From assembly GCA_026707745.1 (NCBI GenBank), contig JAPOWG010000009.1, positions 1-53,674 on the forward strand: DNA of 53,674 nucleotides. The letters are read 5' to 3'. Positions 14,765 to 22,813 of this stretch are shown one piece after another. The notes below the pieces were generated by a model. That model was not told the DNA's origin. It made no database searches and saw nothing but the letters and a program-made list of their open reading frames with translations. This DNA is from Chloroflexota bacterium. GTDB lineage: Bacteria; Chloroflexota; Anaerolineae; Aggregatilineales; Phototrophicaceae. Made by a program: the position numbers and the translations under genes. Each line of letters opens with the position of its first letter. The first letter of the stretch is position 1.

Positions 14765-15541
14765 CTATTCTTCCCAGGGATCGGCTTTGGCAAGTTGCAT
14801 GATGTAGAAGACAGCGCCGGCCGGGTCCTCGATGACGGTGAACCAGCCGGTGTCGGGGGCCTCCATCTTTTGCGTGACCACCCTTCCGCCCAGTTCTTCG
14901 ACACGCTTCATCGCGGTGTCGATGTCCTCGACGTGGAAGTAGACCATCCACATAGGCGGCATCTCGCCGAAGTTCTCGTCCATTTCCATCATGCCGCCGT
15001 TGTTGCGCCCGCGATTGCTGATGTGGATGTAATGTTCATCGCCGAAGTATTCCCAGCCGAGAAGCTTGCTGTAGAAGGTTTTGGCCGTTTCGGCGTCGCG
15101 GGTGAGCAACTCGTTCCAGCACATGGCGCCTACGGTGTTAACGATGCCGGCGCCGATGTGTTGCTTGGGCTGCCACAGACCGAGGTGCGCTCCCTCGGGA
15201 TCCGCGATGTGCAGCAGGCGCCCGCTATCGAAGACATCCCAAGGCCCATGTGTGATCGTACCGCCGTTGTCTGTGACTACCTGTGCCAGCGCATCGACGT
15301 CGTCCACCGTCACGTAGTTGAACCAGAGCGAGGGGACGCCCTCCGGTAGCATGCCGCTCAGCGCCGCGACATTTTCGCCCTGATGCTGGAACATGGTGTA
15401 ATTGTTGTTCTCGTCAATGGGGATCTCGTATTTGCCCCAGCCGAAGAGTTCCATATAAAAGGCTATCGCCTTGTCTGTATCGGTCGAGCTGTTTTCCGCC
15501 CAGCTGAATGTGCCGTGCGGATACTTCGTTACTTTGTACAT
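14765..15541 (-). CDS. Double VOC-domain protein, paralogue 2
   Basis: A 258-aa double VOC protein of the Rv0577/Cfp32 type. Module 1 ends in DPEGAHLGLWQPKQH, module 2 starts with IGAGIVNTVGAMCWNELLT and ends DPAGAVFYIMQLAKADPWEE. The central part (GDEHYIHISNRGRNNGGMMEM) is nearly identical to paralogue 3, so the two arose by a recent duplication. It has a GGAGAAGC ribosome site. The upstream gap carries long-repeat copy B and a GGGCGA hairpin. Confidence 0.88.
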   Translation of the reverse strand: MYKVTKYPHGTFSWAENSSTDTDKAIAFYMELFGWGKYEIPIDENNNYTMFQHQGENVAALSGMLPEGVPSLWFNYVTVDDVDALAQVVTDNGGTITHGPWDVFDSGRLLHIADPEGAHLGLWQPKQHIGAGIVNTVGAMCWNELLTRDAETAKTFYSKLLGWEYFGDEHYIHISNRGRNNGGMMEMDENFGEMPPMWMVYFHVEDIDTAMKRVEELGGRVVTQKMEAPDTGWFTVIEDPAGAVFYIMQLAKADPWEE

Positions 15542-15573
15542 GAAGCTTCTCCTGGCATTGCGGGCGACTCACA

Positions 15574-15661
15574 GAGCCGCTCGGCGGCAGCGAAAAGGTC
15601 TGCCGCGCTCATGCAAAATAGTAAGCCTTCTCGTCGCATGAGCGACGCGGTTTACGTAAAC
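15574..15661 (+). repeat. Long palindromic repeat, copy B
   Basis: 88 bp: stem GCCGC-TCG-GCGGC, GCGCTCATGCAAAATAG, AAGCCTTCTC, stem GTCGC-ATGA-GCGAC, and the terminal palindrome GTTTACGTAAAC. It lies between two VOC genes and in opposite orientation to them. Compared with copy A, the second stem keeps pairing although bases changed. Confidence 0.8.
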
Positions 15662-15695
15662 AGTTGCCCGCAGTCGCACATGCGATTGTTGGAGC

Positions 15696-15716
15696 GGGCG
15701 AGTTAATAGCTCGCCC
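15696..15716. repeat. GGGCGA-family hairpin
   Basis: GGGCGAG / CTCGCCC with a 7-nt loop, followed by CTACAG. It lies next to copy B of the long repeat, upstream of the VOC paralogue 2 gene. Confidence 0.6.
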
Positions 15717-15746
15717 CTACAGCATATTCCGTTTATTCAGCGCCCT

Positions 15747-16535
15747 TTATTCTTCCCAGGGGTCGGCCTTGAGCAGCTCCATGATATAAAAGTGCGCGCC
15801 GGCTGGGTCTGTCGCCAGCGCCCAATAGCCTGTATCCGGCGCCTCGTTCGGACCCATGTGCACTTGCCCGCCCAGCTCATTGACGCGGGCGACCCCCGCG
15901 TTGATTTCGCCTATGTTGAAATAGGGCATCCAGCAGGGCGGCGTATCGCCGAAGCTCTCGTCCATCTCGATCATGCCGCCGTTGTTGCGGCTTTGGTTGG
16001 TGATGTGGATGTAATGCTCGTCGCCATGGAATTCCCAGCCCAGCACGGTGCTGTAGAAGGCTTTGGCTGTCGCCGCGTCCCGCGTGAGCAGCTCGTTCCA
16101 GCACATGGCGCCGACGGTGTTGACGATGCCGGCGCCGATGTGGTTTCGCGCTTGCCACAAGCCCAGAGCCGCGCCAGTCGGGTCCATGAAGAAGGCCATG
16201 CGCCCGCTGTCGAAGACATCCATGGGGCCAAAGATGATCTGGCCGCCATTGGCCGTGACGACCGGCAAGAGCGCATCGACATCATCGACAGAGACATAGC
16301 ACGACCAGTGCGATGGGATATTCTGCTCAAGCGCCTCTGGGGTCGCATCGCTGAGCGCGGCGACATTTTGGCCCTGGTGCTGGAACATGGTGTAGGTCAT
16401 GCCTTCGCCGATGGGGATATCAAATTTGCCCCAGCCGAAGAGATCCATATAGAACTGCTTGGCCGCTGCCGAGTCGGTCGAACTGGTATCCGCCCAGCTA
16501 AATGTGCCGTGGGGGTATTTTGTTACGGTGTACAT
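15747..16535 (-). CDS. Double VOC-domain protein, paralogue 3
   Basis: A 262-aa double VOC protein of the same type. It starts YTVTKYPHGTFSWADTSSTD, has the module joint NHIGAGIVNTVGAMCWNELL and ends YIMELLKADPWEE. The metal-site region in module 2 (GDEHYIHITNQSRNNGG) is close to paralogue 2. An AGGAGACAAAAT ribosome site precedes the ATG. Substrate is unknown; the array most likely arose by repeated tandem duplication. Confidence 0.88.
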   Translation of the reverse strand: MYTVTKYPHGTFSWADTSSTDSAAAKQFYMDLFGWGKFDIPIGEGMTYTMFQHQGQNVAALSDATPEALEQNIPSHWSCYVSVDDVDALLPVVTANGGQIIFGPMDVFDSGRMAFFMDPTGAALGLWQARNHIGAGIVNTVGAMCWNELLTRDAATAKAFYSTVLGWEFHGDEHYIHITNQSRNNGGMIEMDESFGDTPPCWMPYFNIGEINAGVARVNELGGQVHMGPNEAPDTGYWALATDPAGAHFYIMELLKADPWEE

Positions 16536-16565
16536 ATTTTGTCTCCTGTTAGTACCGGCAACATG

Positions 16566-16602
16566 GTAGGGCGCGTAGACACAGCCCGCCTGTCGCCCCT
16601 AC
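16566..16602. repeat. GGGCGA-family element, longer loop
   Basis: GTAGGGCG and CGCCCCTAC arms (one bulge) enclosing 20 nt that contain CGTAGACAC, a sequence also seen near 29745. It lies between VOC paralogues 3 and 4. Confidence 0.5.
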
Positions 16603-16621
16603 AGTCGTATTGCAGGCGGGT

Positions 16622-17416
16622 TTATTCTTCCCAGGGCTCGGGGTCCTGGAGAATTTGAATGATATAGAAATGCGCGCCGGCCGGATCGGAAAGATAGGCG
16701 AAATGACCGACGCCGGGCGCTTCGGTCTTGGGAATTATGATGGTCGCGCCCAATTCTCCCGCTTTCGCAATTGAAGCGTCAATGTCGGCGACGGTGAAAT
16801 AGGGCTGCCAGACAGAGGGCATCTCGCCGAAGCTCTCGTCCATCTGCATCATGGCGCCGTTGTTGCGACCACGATTCTGGATCATGATATAGCCGTTCTC
16901 ATCGGCGAAGAATTCCCAGCCAAACAAAGCGCTGTAAAAGGCTTGAGCCGCCTCCGCATCCTTAGTGAGCAGCTCATTCCAGCACATGGCGCCGACGGTG
17001 TTGACAATACCGGCGCCGATGTGATTCTTGGGCTGCCAGAGACCGAGGGACGCGCCAGTCGGATCCAGGAATTGGATCATACGGCCGCTCTCAAAAACAT
17101 CCATGGGGCCGAAGAGGATTGTCCCGCCGTTTTCGGTGATGACGGGCACGAGCGCATCAACGTCGTCGACTGAGACGTAGTTGGTCCAGTGCGACGGGAT
17201 GCCCTGGGCTTGCATTTCCGGCATCATGGCGGCGAAGCCGGCCGCGTGTTCTCCCTGGTTCTGGAACATGGTATAGAACATATCGCCGCCGATTGGCTCG
17301 TCGATATTGCCCCAGCCGAAGAGTTCCATATAAAAGGCTTTGGCTGCCTCCGGATCGGTGGAGGTATTGTCCGCCCAGGAAAAGGTACCGTGTGGGTATT
17401 TTGTGACTTTGTACAT
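16622..17416 (-). CDS. Double VOC-domain protein, paralogue 4 (promoter-proximal)
   Basis: A 264-aa double VOC protein, first gene of the four-gene array. It starts YKVTKYPHGTFSWADNTSTD, has the joint NHIGAGIVNTVGAMCWNELL and ends FYIIQILQDPEPWEE. It differs from the others by one extra residue near FADENGYIMIQNRGRNNGAM. A strong consensus promoter lies 60-90 nt upstream, and GGAGGACAACG is the ribosome site. The array could provide one fold with several ligand specificities. Confidence 0.88.
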   Translation of the reverse strand: MYKVTKYPHGTFSWADNTSTDPEAAKAFYMELFGWGNIDEPIGGDMFYTMFQNQGEHAAGFAAMMPEMQAQGIPSHWTNYVSVDDVDALVPVITENGGTILFGPMDVFESGRMIQFLDPTGASLGLWQPKNHIGAGIVNTVGAMCWNELLTKDAEAAQAFYSALFGWEFFADENGYIMIQNRGRNNGAMMQMDESFGEMPSVWQPYFTVADIDASIAKAGELGATIIIPKTEAPGVGHFAYLSDPAGAHFYIIQILQDPEPWEE

Positions 17417-17474
17417 CGTTGTCCTCCAAGTTCTACGATTGTTCGTCGACTAGAAAATCTGTTCAAGGGCGCGT

Positions 17475-17503
17475 ATCATAACCAGCAAATACAAACCTGT
17501 CAA
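17475..17503 (-). promoter_or_regulatory. Consensus sigma-70 promoter of the VOC array
   Basis: On the minus strand: TTGACA (17503-17498), 17-bp spacer, TATGAT (17480-17475). It is the best promoter match I found in the window and points at the first VOC gene. Confidence 0.75.
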
Positions 17504-17533
17504 GAGGTATGGAAGCACAAACAGTCCGCTTAC

Positions 17534-20500
17534 TTACCGGGAGAAGAAGAGCCGCTCCAGCAGCAAGGCATCGCTGTCGCCTAGACGAAGGCGCTCGCCA
17601 GATGCGGGATCGTACCAACCCAAACGGAGATTATACTGTCCGGCCGCCAGATCAAAGCGATGACTTGTGGTCACATATTCGCCGGGCAGCCAGCCGCTAA
17701 TGGGACGCGTCCAGTCGACCGGCACGCCATCCCATTGCGCGGCGATCTTTCCCTCCTCATCAAGCGCGTGGACAAACAGACGGAGGCTATCGGGCAGGGG
17801 CCGTCTGGTTCCCCAAACCAGACTCAGTTCGTTCTCTCCTTCAAAGCGATAGCCATGCAAGACAAGGCCGTTGTCCCAAATAGCGTCAAGGGCGATGACG
17901 AAGTCGGGCGGGTGGAATTGCCGCGTGGGAACCGATACATCCATCGCGGCGTCGAGCATGATGGTTGCGGCTGCCGGGTTTTCGTCGGCGTCAAGCAGTT
18001 GCGCGCCCAGGGCATAGGACCCGGGCGGCAGGTACGGCGGGACGGTCACACGATGATGACCGCGGAAGACCTCGCCAAGACGCCATCGTGCGATGTCAAA
18101 TCCATTGACAAGGGGCAGGGTCCGCGAAACATGAGTCGCTTTTGTTTCCTCATGCAGCCAGAGAAGTCGAGCCGCAAGACCCGTTGCGCCTTCGCTGGCT
18201 TTCTGCCAGGACCAACTGAGTCGCAGTTCATCGCCGACTGTGGCCGAGAGCGGCAATTCCGGCGCTTCGACCAGGACGGCTGGTCCCGCGCCTTGATCAA
18301 GCCGGGGCAAATCATCCACCGCAGCTTGTCTATCGGAGGGGCGGTACGAGAGCGAAGCGAGCGGATATTTGACATCCAGGGGATTGCCAGCCAGGTTGAT
18401 CACCCTCAAGGCCTCCAGGGTGTCAACATCGAAGAGCGCCACTTCCAGGCTGTAAGCCTCATCGAGTGGCGGCGTGAAGAGCGGTATCTCCAGGGTGATC
18501 ACGTCCTTGACGTAGGCATTTGTCAGCCAATTCGATGTCGCCAGGCCACCCGGAGAAAAGGAACTCGACTCCGCGACCACGTGCCCTTGCGGAGTACGCA
18601 TGCGAACGATGCTGGCGTAATCCTGTGACAGGGGCGCCTCATGCAAGCGCCAGTATAGCTCGATCGTAAGCGTCGGCTGATCAATCTCATCCAGCGGTAA
18701 TTCGGCTGCCAGCAAGTCGATCCGATTGCCAAAGTTCGCCAATTCGGGTTGATCGACATTATCGCCAAATCGGTTGGTCTTGAACATCGAGTCGTTGGGG
18801 TTCGTTACTAACAGCTTGAACAGTAGTACACACATTCCTATCGCGGCAAAGCCGAGGACCAGGCGCGTATCAAATGCTGAATTCACAGTTTCCGGCGCTG
18901 ATCTAGACGGTAGATAGGTCCACGCTGCCAACAGCGCCAATGCGCCAATCGCACCCAAGCCACTGAGCGCGTGCGCGATGGACTGAACCGTTGTCGCCCC
19001 CATTGACAGGCGAAGATCAAACTCGCCCCCAGGCGCGTCCAGCGCGACCAATCCCGCCGGCGAGGAGGGAAAGACCTCCACGGCCCGTCCGTCAATATCC
19101 GCGCGCCAACCCGGCAGGTACAACCAGTCGAAGAGGAGCGTCTGCGCTTCGGCGGATACAAGACGCAAGCTCGCCCGTGTGCCGGCCCATTGCTCTGAGA
19201 CAATCTCAAGCGCCTGCGATGGCATTAGACGCGGTACGGCGTCGGCCCTCGAGAATCGCTCGGTCAAGCGCCCCGGATCCAGTTGACCCGCAGCGGTATT
19301 GACGGGCAAATACTCGGCATAAGACGATAGAGCCAATTGACCGCCATCTCGCTCAAAGCGCTGCACATCACGGATATCATCAGCTTCCAAGTCGTCATGG
19401 TAGGCGCGATAAGTCCAGGGCAGGGCATAGAGCAGCATGATCACAGCTATTGACCCGACCATGAATGCTCGGCTTTTTCCCGGGGGCAAAGCCGACGCGA
19501 TCATGAAGGCGCCTATACCGGATGTCAGCGCCAGCAAGGTACTCGCCAAGCCCAGCAAACGCCAGGGAAACTGCGTAAAACCTATCAGCGGGATCGTCTC
19601 CCAAAGCAGGGCCGAATGCGGCGTATTCATGAAGACCAGGATTAGCGCGATGATCCAGATCAGCAGCATCAGCGGGCGGTATGGACGGAATGCCGAGCGT
19701 AGACTCAACAGCAATCCAATGACGGACAGGATCAACTGCGGCCAGCCCAGGCTGATCGGAATTGCCTGGTTCTGCTGTGTGGGATCGGCGGTATGTGGCC
19801 ATGCAATTATCTCGCTTAAGGGACGCAGATGCTGCTTGACATCGATATGGCCCAGTTGCTCGCTGATTGAACCGAGCTTGATGGCATCCGCTTCCAAGAG
19901 CGCCGGCAGCCAGTAAAAGGCCGTTAACAGCAGCCCCAGCAGCCCCGCCAGGGTCAAACGAACGAAGACCGCGCGCCGTTCACGCTCGCGCCAGACCAGG
20001 AAGAGGCAATAGAGCGCCAGCAGCGCCGTGCCGTGCAGGGTGATCAAGGTGTGCAGGGGAATGAAAAGCGCGAATGACGCGAGGGACAGGACGAGCTCGC
20101 GGCGTCGGCCGTACCAGGCGAGCCGCGTGAATCCGAACATGACAATGGGCAAAGCCGCCAATGCCGCCATTTCCGACGACGAACCCCGCGTTAGACTGTC
20201 GAAGAGGATAAATGGCGCGTAAATGTAAGCCAGCGCCGCCATCCAAGCGCCCAAGTCCGAAGCTGTCCATAAACGCCCGAGCAGGAAGATCCCCAGCGCC
20301 GCCAGCAGCGTGTAAATGACCATCGACAGCAGCCAACCGTCTACAAAGCTGAAACCAAGTTCGTGCAGCCAAACGGAGGGAAAATACGATAGCGGCGGAA
20401 AATAGTTGAAGAGCGGGGCGCCGTAGCCGTAGACCAGTCCCGATGAGTAGCGCGGCCATAGCGGATGATCGACGCGCAGCGAATGATCCAGGGCCAGGCC

Positions 20501-20650
20501 CCGATACATCTGCAACAGGCCGTCGTCCGTCCGCGGCATGCGGTCCAGCATGAAAGGCTGTACCGCCACCAGACAGACGCACACGATGCCAACTATGAAT
20601 ATGAGGAAATGAAACGCGCGTCTCGGTAACGGAGCCTGCGAGGGCGGCAT
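17534..20650 (-). CDS. Large multi-span membrane protein, PTPS-related / GT-C-like
   Basis: A 1038-aa integral membrane protein. The N-terminal half has about 12 spans and matches in style the 6-pyruvoyl-tetrahydropterin-synthase-related membrane family (relatives of GT-C glycosyltransferases). An acidic pair sits in the first outside loop (RTDDGLLQMYR, Asp42/Asp43), as expected for a lipid-sugar-dependent transferase. After two more spans (about 575-645) come roughly three beta-sandwich-like modules; two contain the pattern LxLxWxxxxxxP..., e.g. LSLVWGTRRPLPDSLRLFVH near the C-terminus. It probably acts in envelope glycan or lipid glycosylation. It starts 7 nt after the PhyH gene, so it is co-transcribed. 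Confidence 0.75.
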   Translation of the reverse strand: MPPSQAPLPRRAFHFLIFIVGIVCVCLVAVQPFMLDRMPRTDDGLLQMYRGLALDHSLRVDHPLWPRYSSGLVYGYGAPLFNYFPPLSYFPSVWLHELGFSFVDGWLLSMVIYTLLAALGIFLLGRLWTASDLGAWMAALAYIYAPFILFDSLTRGSSSEMAALAALPIVMFGFTRLAWYGRRRELVLSLASFALFIPLHTLITLHGTALLALYCLFLVWRERERRAVFVRLTLAGLLGLLLTAFYWLPALLEADAIKLGSISEQLGHIDVKQHLRPLSEIIAWPHTADPTQQNQAIPISLGWPQLILSVIGLLLSLRSAFRPYRPLMLLIWIIALILVFMNTPHSALLWETIPLIGFTQFPWRLLGLASTLLALTSGIGAFMIASALPPGKSRAFMVGSIAVIMLLYALPWTYRAYHDDLEADDIRDVQRFERDGGQLALSSYAEYLPVNTAAGQLDPGRLTERFSRADAVPRLMPSQALEIVSEQWAGTRASLRLVSAEAQTLLFDWLYLPGWRADIDGRAVEVFPSSPAGLVALDAPGGEFDLRLSMGATTVQSIAHALSGLGAIGALALLAAWTYLPSRSAPETVNSAFDTRLVLGFAAIGMCVLLFKLLVTNPNDSMFKTNRFGDNVDQPELANFGNRIDLLAAELPLDEIDQPTLTIELYWRLHEAPLSQDYASIVRMRTPQGHVVAESSSFSPGGLATSNWLTNAYVKDVITLEIPLFTPPLDEAYSLEVALFDVDTLEALRVINLAGNPLDVKYPLASLSYRPSDRQAAVDDLPRLDQGAGPAVLVEAPELPLSATVGDELRLSWSWQKASEGATGLAARLLWLHEETKATHVSRTLPLVNGFDIARWRLGEVFRGHHRVTVPPYLPPGSYALGAQLLDADENPAAATIMLDAAMDVSVPTRQFHPPDFVIALDAIWDNGLVLHGYRFEGENELSLVWGTRRPLPDSLRLFVHALDEEGKIAAQWDGVPVDWTRPISGWLPGEYVTTSHRFDLAAGQYNLRLGWYDPASGERLRLGDSDALLLERLFFSR

Positions 20651-20657
20651 GACGAAC

Positions 20658-21515
20658 TTATTGCTTGGCCATCTCGCGTTCTTGCAAGGCCTCTTGAATC
20701 TCGAATATGGATCCGGCGTTTTCCGGCTTCGGCTCTGGGATGATCACCGGCAGGGCGTCCATCCGCGGACGTTTGACCGGTTTGCCGCGCAACACCGTGC
20801 TGAGGTAGGCGTCGTAATTGGGCGATCCGAGCAAGGGCCAGGAATCGATCGAGCAGTATTGGAAAAGCAACAATCGCCGTGGATTGGCGGAATGGTTTGG
20901 CGCCGAGGCATGCAAGGTGCGCACATGATGAAGCGAGATGCCGCCCGCGCCGACCAGGCATTTTTCCACGCGATGGGGCTGATAATCGGGGTCAGCCACC
21001 GCCCCGACAAAGACGCCATTCTCGTGATGGCTGATCAATTCAGTTTTGTGCGAGCCCGGCACCATCAACATGCAGCCGTTGTCTTCGGTCATGGCGTCAA
21101 TGGCTACGCCTACCGCCAGCAAATCGTCGTTGGTATGGGGATAGAAGGCCCAATCCTGATGCCATTCCACCGCCGCGCCATGCGCCCCCGCTTTCATGTT
21201 GAGCTTGTTGCCGTTGAAGCGCACGCCTTTGCCGATCAATTGCTCGACGATGTCCAGGATGCCATCGTGGCGTAGCGTCTGATCATAGACTTCGTGATGA
21301 CTAATAGGCTCTTTGATCCGGCGCAAACGCGGGTTGTCGTAGCTATGATCCGGCTCCAGATCGAAGATGTCATCGTGCTCGCGGACAAAGCGCGACCGTT
21401 CAATGAACTCGTCGGTCACGCGTCGCAGCGCATCCAGTTCATCGGCGCTGAGTACGTTCTCGACGGTCACGTATCCATTCTCGTGATAAAAGGTGATCTC
21501 TTCTTGGCTTAACAT
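20658..21515 (-). CDS. Phytanoyl-CoA dioxygenase (PhyH) family protein
   Basis: A 285-aa Fe(II)/2-oxoglutarate-dependent oxygenase. The metal triad is visible: His119-x-Asp121 in EWHQDWAF and the distal His202 in RTLHASAPNHS, with Arg214 (NPRRLLLFQY) for 2-oxoglutarate. The family hydroxylates acyl-CoAs, small natural products or osmolytes; the substrate cannot be told. It lies between a SnoaL-like gene and the membrane protein gene on the same strand. GGGACAAAAG precedes the ATG. Confidence 0.92.
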   Translation of the reverse strand: MLSQEEITFYHENGYVTVENVLSADELDALRRVTDEFIERSRFVREHDDIFDLEPDHSYDNPRLRRIKEPISHHEVYDQTLRHDGILDIVEQLIGKGVRFNGNKLNMKAGAHGAAVEWHQDWAFYPHTNDDLLAVGVAIDAMTEDNGCMLMVPGSHKTELISHHENGVFVGAVADPDYQPHRVEKCLVGAGGISLHHVRTLHASAPNHSANPRRLLLFQYCSIDSWPLLGSPNYDAYLSTVLRGKPVKRPRMDALPVIIPEPKPENAGSIFEIQEALQEREMAKQ

Positions 21516-21544
21516 CGACTTTTGTCCCTCGTTTCAATTTGTCC

Positions 21545-21630
21545 CAGCTGCTCGGCAGCTGCGAAAAAGTTTGCCGCGTTCACACAAAATAAAAGCCTTC
21601 TCCTTGCATGAGCAAGTGAGTTTACTAAAA
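21545..21630 (+). repeat. Long palindromic repeat, copy C
   Basis: The first stem reads AGCTGC-TCG-GCAGCT and the second CTTGC-ATGA-GCAAG. Both differ in bases from copies A and B but stay fully paired. The terminal palindrome is decayed (GTTTACTAAAAA). It lies upstream of the PhyH gene, in opposite orientation to it. Confidence 0.75.
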
Positions 21631-21711
21631 AAGAGTATGGAGTATTTGCCCGTGACTGTCAACAATGATAGCAAAGTTGTCGCTCCCGGCGGGTGCGATA
21701 GTCAGAATAGT

Positions 21712-22779
21712 TTATCCGCGCTCCCGCGCTTCAAGCTGCTGGCGCATTCGTCCCATCAGGTCCACGCCCATCTGTCGGCAGAGATCAATCATATCGATGG
21801 GCACCCAGTTCTCGATCAGGTAGTCGCCCTCTCGCTTCCACCAGTCGAAGTCACGCAGGGTCAGCAGCTTGCCCGTGGCCGGGATGCCAGCGTACTCGCC
21901 GTGATGGCGCGAGAAGACGGTATCCCAGATACCGCCGCAGACGTATTTGCCCTCGCCGATGCGCCCCATGGTTCGCCCGCTGCCTTCGCGGCTGATGTCC
22001 CGATCGCCGAAGCCATGCAGCCAGGATCGCTGATGGAAATCCTCAAACTCTTCCAGGCTGAAGCAAGCGCCAATGCCGCTGGGTCCGTACCATTTCATAT
22101 CCGGGTGCCAGTATTTGTCCTGTTCCATGGCCCGCATATCGCCGCCGTCTCGGCTGCGGACATAACGCCGCAAACCGCGCCCCATCGCTTGTACTAATTG
22201 GGCACTCTTCCGTGATTCAAGCAGATCGTATTCGGTCAAGAGGATGCCGTCTTTGGCGACCGGTCCCGGCACCTTGCCGCCTTCAGCGCCAAATGCCGGC
22301 GGCAGCACTTGATAGCCCGCCCCCCGCATCACGGCCAATATGTCCAATTGAATGTAACTCTCGGCGATTTTGCCGTCGCGCATGACGTAAAAGAGACCAA
22401 ACCAAATATTGGTCTTTCTCTTGGTAGCGGGGATGCCCAGCCAATCATTGGCGAAACTGCCGGTTAGGTAGCCGCAGCCGGATACCCATTGCTCGCCCGC
22501 TTTCGTCGCGTAGAGTTTGGAGCCCTCGTCAATGCCGCCCATGAAGATGTAAGGCCTGTGTTTGAGATCGGGAATAGCACGCAGCAGCGGCAGCCAAAAC
22601 TCCGAGATCGAGGCCTCGACGCCGACGATGCGGTCGATGGGCGCCGAGACGTTCCAATCGACATCGTCGTGAACCGCAGCGCGCACGACATCCGGCAGGT
22701 TCTCCAGGCTGACATGATTGAGTTTCTGCCAGAAGTCCCATACGACTTCTTTGTTGATTTGATTCTGTTGATTTGACAT
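21712..22779 (-). CDS. SnoaL-like (NTF2-fold) protein, two domains
   Basis: A 355-aa protein with two NTF2-like modules of the polyketide-cyclase/ester-cyclase type. Module 1 (about 1-160) has the pattern FWLPLLRAIPDLKHRPYIFM and GLFYVMRDGKIAESYIQLD; module 2 (about 195-345) has DKYWHPDMKWYGPSGIG and KREGDYLIENWVPIDMIDL. Such proteins catalyse isomerisation, cyclisation or hydrolysis of small molecules. It starts 34 nt after the dehydratase gene, with GAGGAAAGC as the ribosome site, so it is probably in the same transcript. Its role with a sugar acid dehydratase is unclear. Confidence 0.8.
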   Translation of the reverse strand: MSNQQNQINKEVVWDFWQKLNHVSLENLPDVVRAAVHDDVDWNVSAPIDRIVGVEASISEFWLPLLRAIPDLKHRPYIFMGGIDEGSKLYATKAGEQWVSGCGYLTGSFANDWLGIPATKRKTNIWFGLFYVMRDGKIAESYIQLDILAVMRGAGYQVLPPAFGAEGGKVPGPVAKDGILLTEYDLLESRKSAQLVQAMGRGLRRYVRSRDGGDMRAMEQDKYWHPDMKWYGPSGIGACFSLEEFEDFHQRSWLHGFGDRDISREGSGRTMGRIGEGKYVCGGIWDTVFSRHHGEYAGIPATGKLLTLRDFDWWKREGDYLIENWVPIDMIDLCRQMGVDLMGRMRQQLEARERG

Positions 22780-22813
22780 GCTTTCCTCGATTGGACCCCT
22801 TTTCTCTTTCCCG

